From Parendozoicomonas callyspongiae (GTDB lineage Bacteria; Pseudomonadota; Gammaproteobacteria; Pseudomonadales; Endozoicomonadaceae), in contig NZ_JAMFLX010000002.1 in NCBI RefSeq assembly GCF_023502345.1, positions 124,001 through 188,000 on the forward strand: a stretch of DNA of 64,000 nt, in the 5' to 3' direction. The translations under genes and the position numbers were made by a program. Shown here one piece after another: positions 45,998 to 55,927 of this stretch. A model generated the notes under the pieces. The model was given only the letters and a program-made list of their open reading frames with translations, ran no database searches and was not told the origin of the DNA. Within the stretch, counting starts at the first letter, position 1; the number at the start of each line of letters is the position of its first letter.

Positions 45998-46025
45998 TTG
46001 AAATTCGTTCAAGCGTTTATATACA
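45998..46025 (+). promoter_or_regulatory. candidate promoter of acpP
   Basis: TTGAAA at 45998-46003, a 16-base spacer and TATACA at 46020-46025, about 50 bases before the acpP start. A separate promoter fits the high acpP expression seen in other bacteria. Confidence 0.55.
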
Positions 46026-46074
46026 CTAGGCCTTCGCAGTTTAGCTGCATGGAACTACAGGAGCATAACAAGGC

Positions 46075-46308
46075 ATGAGTACTATTGAAGAACGCGTCAA
46101 GAAGATTGTTTGCGAACAGCTTGGCGTGAAAGAAGAGGAAGTTAGCAATGAGTCTTCCTTCGTTGAAGATCTCGGTGCCGATTCTCTCGACACGGTAGAA
46201 CTTGTGATGGCTCTGGAAGAAGAGTTTGAAACCGAGATTCCCGATGAGGAAGCAGAAAAGATTACTACTGTGCAGGAAGCGATCGACTACGTCGTTGCAC
46301 ATCAGTAA
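46075..46308 (+). CDS. acpP: acyl carrier protein
   Basis: A 77-residue acidic four-helix protein that carries growing acyl chains on 4'-phosphopantetheine attached to the Ser of [18 protein letters not shown]. It closely follows E. coli AcpP in length and sequence pattern. It has its own promoter upstream and a terminator directly downstream. Confidence 0.98.
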   Translation: MSTIEERVKKIVCEQLGVKEEEVSNESSFVEDLGADSLDTVELVMALEEEFETEIPDEEAEKITTVQEAIDYVVAHQ

Positions 46309-46326
46309 TTCATAAGAATTTCTGAG

Positions 46327-46363
46327 AAAGCCGCACTAACTCTGTTATGTGCGGCTTTTCTTT
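46327..46363 (+). terminator. intrinsic terminator after acpP
   Basis: A perfect 10-bp stem, 46327-46336 with 46349-46358 (AAAGCCGCAC), then T-rich sequence. Confidence 0.85.
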
Positions 46364-46493
46364 ATCTGTTATTCAAATGGTCATGTTGTTCTGTTTGGAT
46401 AGTGCTTTACCATGAGCTGTTTACCGGAACAGGTTTGTACCGGTTAAAACCAAGAGATGCGGTTGACTGCAACAGGATATGCAGGAGAAAGAG

Positions 46494-47735
46494 ATGTCTC
46501 GAAGACGTGTAGTTGTTACCGGAGTGGGGGCAATTACGCCTTTGGCGTCTGGCTTTATGCCCACCTGGCAAAGCCTTCTGGAAGGTCGAAGCGGTATCGG
46601 CCCTATTGAACACTTTGACACAGAGGCCTATACGGTCAAAATCTGTGGCGCTGTGCGTGACTTTGAGGTTGGAGACTGGTTCTCTGCCAAAGATGCACGA
46701 AAAATGGATCTGTTCCTGCAGTATGGTCTTGCTGCAGCTATTGAAGCAATCAAGCAGTCCGGGCTGGATATTACTGATGCCCTGAGTCCGAGAGCCGGTG
46801 TGGCCTTTGGTTCCGGTATCGGAGGTATCACCCTGATTGAAGAAACGGCAGAGACTCTGTTTGAAAAAGGTCTGCGCCGTGTTTCCCCGTTTTTCGTACC
46901 AGCTGCGATTACCAATATGGTGGCGGGCTGGCTGTCGATGAAGTACAACCTGCGTGGCCCCAATTTCGCCTTGGCTACGGCCTGCACTACCGGTACCCAT
47001 TGTATTGGTATGGCGGCCCGTACGATTGCCTACGGTGATGCTGACGTTATGATCGCCGGCGGTTCGGAAAAAGGTTCGGCCCGGCTGGGTATTGCCGGTT
47101 TTTCTGCTGCCCGTGCGCTGTCTACCCGTAATGATGATCCGCAGGCCGCCAGTCGCCCCTGGGATCGGGATCGTGACGGCTTTGTGCTGTCAGATGGGGC
47201 CGGTGCCCTGGTGCTGGAATCCCTAGATCATGCTGTTGCCCGTGGGGCTGATATTCTGGCGGAAGTCACAGGCTTTGCCATGAGTGGTGATGCTCACCAT
47301 GTGACTTCTCCCCCTGATGATGGCCATGGTGCTGTCCAGGCTATGGAAGGTGCGTTGCGTGATGCCGGTTTGAATCCTGATCAGATTGATTACATCAATG
47401 CTCACGGTACTTCAGCTCAGGCTGGAGATGTGGCTGAGTCAAAAGCCATTGAAAAAGTATTTGGGAGCCATGCCAGTCAGCTGGCTATCAGCTCCACAAA
47501 GTCCATGACCGGCCATCTTCTTGGTGCTGCAGGCGCCCTTGAGGCTGCCATTACCGTGCAGTCGATTCGGGAACAGGTTGTAGCTCCAACAATTAACCTG
47601 GACAACCCGGATGAAGGCTGCACTCTGGACTATGTTCCCTTTACCGCCAGAACCATGCCGGTACGACATGCGTTGTCCAATTCGTTTGGTTTTGGTGGAA
47701 CAAATGCCACACTGGCGTTTTCCCGACTGGATTAA
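46494..47735 (+). CDS. fabF: 3-oxoacyl-[ACP] synthase II
   Basis: FabF condenses malonyl-ACP with acyl-ACP during chain elongation. The catalytic triad is visible: Cys in ATACTTGTHCIG, His in NAHGTSAQAGD, and His in STKSMTGHLLGAAGA. ATG 46494 (MSRRRVVVTGVGAITPL) is preceded by AGGAG at a good distance and gives 413 residues (E. coli 413); the frame could also start at 46479. Confidence 0.97.
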   Translation: MSRRRVVVTGVGAITPLASGFMPTWQSLLEGRSGIGPIEHFDTEAYTVKICGAVRDFEVGDWFSAKDARKMDLFLQYGLAAAIEAIKQSGLDITDALSPRAGVAFGSGIGGITLIEETAETLFEKGLRRVSPFFVPAAITNMVAGWLSMKYNLRGPNFALATACTTGTHCIGMAARTIAYGDADVMIAGGSEKGSARLGIAGFSAARALSTRNDDPQAASRPWDRDRDGFVLSDGAGALVLESLDHAVARGADILAEVTGFAMSGDAHHVTSPPDDGHGAVQAMEGALRDAGLNPDQIDYINAHGTSAQAGDVAESKAIEKVFGSHASQLAISSTKSMTGHLLGAAGALEAAITVQSIREQVVAPTINLDNPDEGCTLDYVPFTARTMPVRHALSNSFGFGGTNATLAFSRLD

Positions 47736-47737
47736 TC

Positions 47738-48602
47738 ATGTCTGAAGTAGTCACGGGCCATATCCAGCCAGATTGCTGGGTTGATGGCTCTCCGGCTGAC
47801 AATGTTACAGTCTCCGACAGGGGGCTGCAGTATGGCGATGGTGTATTTGAAACCATTCGCATTGTCGCGGGCGCTGTTACTCTGGAAGCGCTGCACTATC
47901 GCAGGTTGATGCATTCCTGTGACCGCCTGCAAATCCCTCTTTGTTCAGAGCTGTTGAGCCAGCAGGTCGCAAGGTTTCTTGCAGGTCGTGGTGATGGCAT
48001 TTTAAAAGTTATGGTGACCCGTGGCAGTGGCGGGCGAGGTTATAACCCGAGCGGCGCTTGTGGGCGAATTATTCTTCGCTGGTTTGCTCTGCCTGCCTAT
48101 GACTCCGATTGGGCTGAAAAAGGGGTGACTGTTACTCTGTGTCGCACCAGGCTTGGACACTCGCCATCACTGGCTGGCTTGAAGCATATGAACAGGCTGG
48201 AACAAGTGCTGGCACGTTCAGAGTGGAACAGCCCTGAGATTGCAGAAGGTCTGGTTTTTGATCTGACTGAGAACCTGATTGAAGGTACAATGACCAATCT
48301 GTTCCTTGTTCGGGATAAGCGGCTATTAACGCCAGACCTTTCGCTCAGTGGAGTTGATGGCGTGATGCGACAGTGGCTGCTGGAAGAATCTTCTATCAAA
48401 GAGAATATTGAAATCAGGCCTCTAACTCTTGCGGATTTACATCAGGCTGATGAGGTGTTTCTGACCAACAGCGTTATTGGACTCTGGCCGGTGATTCGGT
48501 GTGATAAGAAACACTGGGAAAAAGGACCTGTAACCACACTGCTGCTGAAGGAAGTTTCGGCACTTTTCGCTATGGATAACTGTTTTCATTCAGGGGCTCT
48601 TG

Positions 48603-48610
<8 letters not shown>
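47738..48610 (+). CDS. pabC: aminodeoxychorismate lyase
   Basis: PabC is a PLP enzyme that releases pyruvate from 4-amino-4-deoxychorismate to give p-aminobenzoate for folate. The 290 residues show DRGLQYGDGVFETIR, the PLP Lys in LAGLKHMNRLEQVLA, and LTENLIEGTMTNLF. It begins 2 bases after fabF, a typical fabF-pabC-mltG overlap group, and its end overlaps mltG by 8 bases. Confidence 0.95.
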
Positions 48611-51299
<2,689 letters not shown>

Positions 51300-51348
51300 G
51301 TTGCCGACAATAATATCTAAGTGTTAAGGAACTCACGGAGGAGTTGCT

Positions 51349-51696
51349 ATGGCTGGAGGGTCGCCGAAGGGCAGTATTCTCACTGTTACTATCAAGGACA
51401 AAGGCGTTCTTTATTCCTCTTATATGCCTTTTCTTAAGGGAGGCGGATTGTTTGTCCCCTCCATGAAAAAATATGATATCGGAGATGAAGTCTTTCTGCG
51501 GTTGACTCTTATGGATGAGCCGGGTGTTCTGCCTGTCGCGGGACGGGTGGTCTGGGTGACTCCTGCCGGAGCCCAGGGAAACGGTGAACCGGGTATTGGT
51601 GTCCAGTTCACTGACCAGGATGGCTCCATTCGAGTAAAAATTGAGGCTCACCTTGGTGGCCTTCTGCAGTCGGACCGTCCGACCAATACGATGTGA
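51349..51696 (+). CDS. pilZ: PilZ-domain protein, type IV pilus assembly type
   Basis: A 115-residue protein equal to the founding PilZ of type IV pilus biogenesis. It contains the core LKGGGLFVPS and GVLPVAGRVVWVTPAG segments but lacks the N-terminal RxxxR motif needed for cyclic-di-GMP binding, as in Pseudomonas PilZ. GGAGG (51337-51341) lies just before ATG 51349. The tatD start lies 4 bases after its stop. Confidence 0.92.
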   Translation: MAGGSPKGSILTVTIKDKGVLYSSYMPFLKGGGLFVPSMKKYDIGDEVFLRLTLMDEPGVLPVAGRVVWVTPAGAQGNGEPGIGVQFTDQDGSIRVKIEAHLGGLLQSDRPTNTM

Positions 51697-51700
51697 CTAT

Positions 51701-52477
51701 ATGTTTGTTGATTCCCATTGCCATCTGGACCGTATAGATCTGGAACCCTATGGTAGCGATCTTTCCGCAGCCATTGCTGCAGCCAGAGAAGCTGGTGTTG
51801 ATTCCATGCTGAGTGTCAGTGTGGATATGGAAACTTTTCCCTCTGTTCTGGAAACCGCGGCCCATGATAATGTCTGGGCTTCAGTTGGAGTTCATCCGCT
51901 GGAAGATAAGGCCCGTGAAACCACAGTTGATGAGCTGATTAAACTCTCTTCCCATGAAAAGGTTGTGGCGATAGGCGAGACCGGACTTGATTACTATTAT
52001 GCCCAGGATCGCAAACAGCAGATGACTGAACGGTTTATCACCCATCTGCAGGCGGCATCCCAGACAAAACTGCCTGTTATTATTCATACTCGTGATGCAG
52101 GGCAGGATACATTACAGCTGCTTGAACAGCATGCTGATCGGGACAGTGCTGGCGTGATTCATTGCTTTACGGAAACTCTGGATTTTGCCAAAGCCGCTCT
52201 GGATTTGGATTTTTATATCTCTTTTTCAGGAATTGTTACTTTCAGGAATGCAGAATCCCTGCGGGAAGTGGCTCGTTATGTTCCGATGGACCGTATTCTG
52301 ATAGAAACGGATTCTCCCTATCTGGCGCCCGTTCCACACAGAGGGAAGTCTAATGAGCCTAAATATGTTGCTGATGTAGGGCGCTTTCTTGCAGAACTTA
52401 AAGGTGTGGCTGTAGATGAGTTTGCCGAAGCAACATCTGCCAACTTTTACCGGCTATTCAGCAAGGCTGATACCTGA
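51701..52477 (+). CDS. tatD: TatD-family metal-dependent deoxyribonuclease
   Basis: TatD-type enzymes are TIM-barrel hydrolases with 3'-5' nuclease activity on DNA and RNA. ATG 51701 gives 258 residues beginning MFVDSHCHLDRIDL, which holds the first metal ligands. Other ligands lie in GETGLDYYY, IHTRDA, IHCF and ETDSPYL. The exact paralogue (TatD, YcfH, YjjV) is suggested as YcfH by its place after holB-pilZ. Confidence 0.93.
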   Translation: MFVDSHCHLDRIDLEPYGSDLSAAIAAAREAGVDSMLSVSVDMETFPSVLETAAHDNVWASVGVHPLEDKARETTVDELIKLSSHEKVVAIGETGLDYYYAQDRKQQMTERFITHLQAASQTKLPVIIHTRDAGQDTLQLLEQHADRDSAGVIHCFTETLDFAKAALDLDFYISFSGIVTFRNAESLREVARYVPMDRILIETDSPYLAPVPHRGKSNEPKYVADVGRFLAELKGVAVDEFAEATSANFYRLFSKADT

Positions 52478-52510
52478 AAAAATTGACTGAGTTATTGGAT
52501 GGTAAAATAT

Positions 52511-52544
52511 AAATCCCCTGCAGTTAACTGCAGGGGATTTTTTT
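52511..52544. terminator. bidirectional terminator between tatD and the RING gene
   Basis: A perfect 13-bp stem, 52511-52523 with 52528-52540 (AAATCCCCTGCAG), around TTAA, followed by T on the plus strand and preceded by an A/T-rich stretch for the opposite direction. It overlaps the stop of the minus-strand gene. Confidence 0.9.
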
Positions 52545-53421
52545 AGAATACAAAAAGTGATGTCTGGAAAGGAAAGAACGTTGTAAATGGTGATAGAAAG
52601 CTGCGGCAGGGAGCTGAGTAAACCGGTATTGGAGCCGTAAAAAAGTCATCCAGTTCAACCCAGGGATCAAAGGTATTGCTCAAATTCCAGGATCTGAAGA
52701 ATGGTTCAGGCTGATTGAAGAAACAGCAATACTCTGGCTCCCGTCTTGTATACGTCACTTCAGGCTCAGGTGCTGAGAAATCAAGATCTGATTCATCCAT
52801 CATATCATCAAACCAGTCCTCAAGTTCGCTGGAAGTGGCTGGTTCTGGTCTTGTTGTAAAAGTTGCGAAGGAGTTGCTGAGAAGACCAAGTGATACAAAC
52901 TCATCAAGAAGATCATCGAGGAAAGCAGTTTGGAGAGCTGGAGTCTCTCTCCGTGTTCTTCCTGGATTACGTTCATTTTCCGTATGGACAACATCACATC
53001 CCCAGAGATCACGGTTTTCCCGTGAGATCTCATCATTGCGACCATTTCTCCGGTCATTGCTGACAACATCATTCATAACATCACGGGCTGTTCTTGGTTG
53101 GAAATTGGTTCCGAGGCCTTGGTTGATGTTCTCAAGCTCTCTTTTACTAATGTGGTGCCTGCAGACTGGACAATCATGAGTCCCATGGCCAAGCAAGCCT
53201 TCTGTGCAATCTTTGCAGTAAGCATGACCACAGGAAAGTCGTACATGGCGGCCATCAGCCGTCATACCTCCCATGACATCATCTGATCCAGGATTTATGT
53301 AGTCTGGTATATCCATATCGCTTTTACAGATATGGCATGAGGGTGAATCACCATGATGGTGACTCTGAACGACAGGCTGTGGTGTGCTTGTTCTATCTGT
53401 TTGGTTCGGCATTGTGTACAT
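52543..53421 (-). CDS. RING-finger (C3HC4) protein, candidate E3 ubiquitin ligase effector
   Basis: A 292-residue protein with a full RING-HC pattern near the N-terminus: Cys29/Cys32 (CHIC), Cys64-x-His66 (CGH), Cys69/Cys72 (YCKDC) and Cys84/Cys87 (CPVC). That is CX2C-X31-CXH-X2-CX2C-X11-CX2C, with the CPVC turn typical of eukaryotic E3 ligases. The rest is unrecognised: an Asn/Arg-rich stretch (~105-150), an acidic region (LEDWFDDMMDESDLDF) and a Phe-rich end (FLSPFTTFFPFQTSLFVF). There is no signal peptide or membrane span. Bacteria lack ubiquitin, so a role after delivery into a eukaryotic host is the natural inference, but a zinc-mediated cell-internal role cannot be excluded. It lies at the edge of an AT-richer island. 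Confidence 0.85.
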   Translation of the reverse strand: MYTMPNQTDRTSTPQPVVQSHHHGDSPSCHICKSDMDIPDYINPGSDDVMGGMTADGRHVRLSCGHAYCKDCTEGLLGHGTHDCPVCRHHISKRELENINQGLGTNFQPRTARDVMNDVVSNDRRNGRNDEISRENRDLWGCDVVHTENERNPGRTRRETPALQTAFLDDLLDEFVSLGLLSNSFATFTTRPEPATSSELEDWFDDMMDESDLDFSAPEPEVTYTRREPEYCCFFNQPEPFFRSWNLSNTFDPWVELDDFFTAPIPVYSAPCRSFLSPFTTFFPFQTSLFVF

Positions 53422-53691
53422 GATTCCAGAATCCTCGTTATTACATTTGTGATGGAATTATCTTGTTAGGTGCAAGTTCGGAGGAATAATTCCTTGAAGG
53501 TGGAGTTTTTTATGCTGAAAATGCTGACATTCCTGTTAGAAAAAATATTGGTAGAATAATTTTGTTTATATAACTCATTGAAAAATAAATTAATTATATT
53601 ATTTTCGACTAATGTCGCATGGTGGTTTCTCAATCCCTTATTAGGCTGATAGTTATAAATATTATGAATATCGTTTAGCAGGGAGAGAACT

Positions 53692-54129
53692 ATGAGAATT
53701 AACGGAAAGATGTTTGTTCAGGCTGTCACGGATATTGAGACTCCCATTAAGGCTGCAAAAATGTCTCAGTGGAAGAATCGTACTGTACAGGTAATATCTG
53801 TTGACGGTGCAAGGGAAATTGCCGGAAAAATATTCAGAACAGTAAAAGAGGCATTTGTACCACCAACCTCACAAGAACGTGAGGTTCGTGAACTGAAAGC
53901 GGAAGCCTCATCCATATGGAAAGGGTTTAAACAGATTATCTGTGCACCAGCGGTTCCCTTTGTGTCTTTCAAGTATCAATACCTGAAAGGAAATGCAGAT
54001 TTAGATGTGCCGCTACTTAAAGGTTCGGAAGCCTATTCAAAGTTGAATAAAATCGATAAAGCCATTTTGGGCCTGTATTCCAATAGGGTGAGCGTTCTCA
54101 AGGCTGAAAGCATTTGGAAAGACTGGTAA
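53692..54129 (+). CDS. unknown small soluble protein
   Basis: A 145-residue frame starting MRINGKMFVQAVTDIETPIK behind GGGAGAG (53682-53688). It is basic, mostly helical by composition, and has no signal peptide, membrane span or motif I recognise. It lies in the AT-rich island between the RING gene and an orphan antitoxin that converges on it, with only 4 bases between the two stop codons. The ribosome-binding site and normal composition support a real gene. Confidence 0.55.
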   Translation: MRINGKMFVQAVTDIETPIKAAKMSQWKNRTVQVISVDGAREIAGKIFRTVKEAFVPPTSQEREVRELKAEASSIWKGFKQIICAPAVPFVSFKYQYLKGNADLDVPLLKGSEAYSKLNKIDKAILGLYSNRVSVLKAESIWKDW

Positions 54130-54149
54130 GGGATCAGTAATGATCCCTT
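54128..54149. terminator. hairpin at the convergent gene ends
   Basis: A perfect 9-bp stem, 54128-54136 with 54141-54149 (AAGGGATCA), loop GTAA, then GTTT. It covers the stop codons of both converging genes. Confidence 0.65.
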
Positions 54150-54322
54150 GTTTCCTCATCGGGCAGGCAGACATCAAAAGGCAGGCCTTTACGCAAGACC
54201 ACCTGGCTAAAGAAAAGATTGATTGCCTGTGAGGTGTTGAGCCCGAGCTGGCGCAAAATATCCTCGGCATCCTGTTTAAGCTCTTCGCTGATGCGTGCCC
54301 GGACTGTGGTTTCCTTAGCCAT
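54134..54322 (-). CDS. RelB/DinJ-family antitoxin, C-terminally short, no toxin partner
   Basis: A 62-residue protein with the DinJ-type ribbon-helix-helix start (TVRARISEELKQDAEDIL) and the NTSQAINLFFSQVVLRKGLP segment that precedes the toxin-binding tail. E. coli DinJ has 86 residues; here the frame ends shortly after LPFDVCLPDEETRDHY, so the toxin-neutralising region is largely missing. No YafQ/RelE-type toxin follows; the next frame downstream lies on the opposite strand. It may be a decayed or solitary regulator. Confidence 0.75.
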   Translation of the reverse strand: MAKETTVRARISEELKQDAEDILRQLGLNTSQAINLFFSQVVLRKGLPFDVCLPDEETRDHY

Positions 54323-54392
54323 AAGCTCTACTCTGATTTTGTTGAAGGAATAACTTGCTATGCAACAAGGCTAGCCGTTTATCTTTATCAAA

Positions 54393-54421
54393 GTAATACA
54401 GCTTACCATACGTATTATCAA
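54393..54421 (-). promoter_or_regulatory. candidate antitoxin promoter with overlapping inverted repeat
   Basis: On the minus strand, TTGATA (54416-54421), a 17-base spacer and TATTAC (54393-54398) lie about 70 bases before the antitoxin start. The inverted repeat TAATAC/GTATTA (54394-54399 and 54412-54417) overlaps both boxes, a place where a ribbon-helix-helix dimer could repress its own gene. Confidence 0.5.
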
Positions 54422-54696
54422 ATTTTTTCCAACATCACAATTTGTACAAAAACCAATCAAAGTTTGATTGGCTCTATTTTTGTTAATTAAAGAAAATAAT
54501 AAATTCAGTTTAATTGAAGAAGTAATAATTACCTGATCTTTACTATGAAAGCATTAAGTGAAATAAAAACTTACCAATCTATTAATAAATAACTCTTCTC
54601 TTCTTGTAGGTGGAAATAACTAGGTGTTTTTGCCTTGTATCACTCACATGCGCTTCATGACAGAATAATTTCAATCTGACATTGTCGTATGAATTA

Positions 54697-54721
54697 TTTA
54701 ATTTAATTTAATTTAATTTAA
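54697..54721. repeat. pentanucleotide tandem repeat, TTTAA x 5
   Basis: Five perfect tandem copies of TTTAA, about 250 bases before the start of the deaminase gene. Such short repeats can change copy number by strand slippage. Confidence 0.9.
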
Positions 54722-54974
54722 CTTTTCTCATGTCGACTCGTTGATATGTTGAAATGATTAAAAGCATTTAACAGCTTGCGAAAAGCTTAACAGGGCTCTC
54801 GCAGTGTCTTTTAAAAATTTCATATTGCTCTGGTAAGAGGGAGATTCCGATTTATTGGAGCAAAACACTCAGATTGATTTGGGGGTGACAGGTCTGGTTG
54901 ATAGCAGTGTGGAAAAATCTCTGCGTTTTTCAGGTCTGTCGATTTATATTTTCAGAATTAAGGAAAGAAGGAAT

Positions 54975-55742
54975 ATGAGGAAGTTTGTCGCATTACTGGC
55001 ACTCATATTTACGACAAATTTATTTGCAGCAGCTCCAACTGTTGAGTATGAAAGAGACAATATCCTGATGTTGCTTTCATACTCCATGGTGCTCAAGGAC
55101 TGGCAGTCGGAGTACACTGGAAAAGACCGTGGCTACAACATCGGTGCAGTTCTTTATGATGAAGCAGCCAACAAAATCGTAGGTGTTCAGAGAAACACAA
55201 CCAGAGCCTGTGATGACAAGACCCAGCACGCAGAAGTTCGCCTGATGCAGGACTGCCTGAACGGTGAATGCCGTGGTGATGGCAAAACCAGATATCTGGA
55301 TAAGACCACCATCTACACCACCCTCGAGCCATGCATGATGTGCAGCGGCATGATGGCATTCCTGAAAGTCGACAGAACTCTTTACGGCCAGGCTGACCCA
55401 GGTTTCGGTAAGAACATCGAACGTCTCAAGCTGCCTTACAAAGGTGAGGAAGCCAACTCCCGCGCCAGGAACCTGAAGTCTATTCCTGCTCCTTTCGCAG
55501 AAAGAAAGCAACTGGACAAGCTGTTTGCTGAATACATCGAAAGAACCGGTAGCGATAACGTAACTGCCTTCCTGACAACTGATGAAGCCAAGTACGTTTA
55601 CTACAGTGCAGCATTCAAGCTGCTGACCATGGATGTTGTAAACAAAGAGAACGAATCTCTTTACGATCAGGCAATGACCATGCTGTTCTTTACCGACGAT
55701 CGTGATGTAAATGCCTGCTTTATCGGCAATCTTCGCCACTAA
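54975..55742 (+). CDS. exported nucleoside/nucleic-acid deaminase-fold protein
   Basis: ATG 54975 follows AAGGAA/GAAGGA and gives 255 residues with a clear signal peptide (MRKFVALLALIFTTNLFAAA). The mature protein carries the zinc-deaminase signature: His85-Ala-Glu87 (QHAEVRL) and Pro119-Cys120-x-x-Cys123 (EPCMMC). LYGQADPGFGK then follows, in the style of TadA/guanine-deaminase-type enzymes (YGxxDP). The domain spans about 28-155; the remaining 100 residues are helical and unrecognised. Members of this fold deaminate cytosine, adenine or guanine in nucleosides, tRNA or DNA and normally work in the cytoplasm, so a signal peptide is unusual. A frame extension to 54855 lacks a ribosome-binding site. 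The substrate is unknown. Confidence 0.85.
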   Translation: MRKFVALLALIFTTNLFAAAPTVEYERDNILMLLSYSMVLKDWQSEYTGKDRGYNIGAVLYDEAANKIVGVQRNTTRACDDKTQHAEVRLMQDCLNGECRGDGKTRYLDKTTIYTTLEPCMMCSGMMAFLKVDRTLYGQADPGFGKNIERLKLPYKGEEANSRARNLKSIPAPFAERKQLDKLFAEYIERTGSDNVTAFLTTDEAKYVYYSAAFKLLTMDVVNKENESLYDQAMTMLFFTDDRDVNACFIGNLRH

Positions 55743-55764
55743 CTAATAGTTTGAGCATATTTTG

Positions 55765-55800
55765 AAACGCCAGGGAAATTATTTCCCTGGCGTTTCTCTT
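55765..55800 (+). terminator. intrinsic terminator after the deaminase gene
   Basis: A perfect 14-bp stem (AAACGCCAGGGAAA and its complement) with a TTA loop, then CTCTTTCT. Confidence 0.8.
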
Positions 55801-55927
55801 TCTGTCAGGGTTGAACAAAGCCTTTGTTATTTCAGTTAAATCAGGTAGAGAAATCCGTATCCGAGATATTTGCCTGAATCCCACAAACCGGTATGCTTGT
55901 CTGGTTTTTTCTCAAGATTTCAGTGCG

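Larger units (their letters stand above)
54323..54974. other. AT-rich intergenic region
   Basis: About 650 bases, strikingly A/T-rich compared with the core genes. It contains the antitoxin promoter, a small palindrome (CCAATCAAA at 54453-54461 with its complement at 54463-54471) and the TTTAA repeat. No coding frame is convincing apart from an in-frame upstream extension of the deaminase that lacks support. Confidence 0.5.

Noticed and set aside
54855-54974. In-frame upstream extension of the deaminase by 40 residues
   Set aside because: No ribosome-binding site precedes the first ATG, while AAGGA and a clear signal peptide support ATG 54975.
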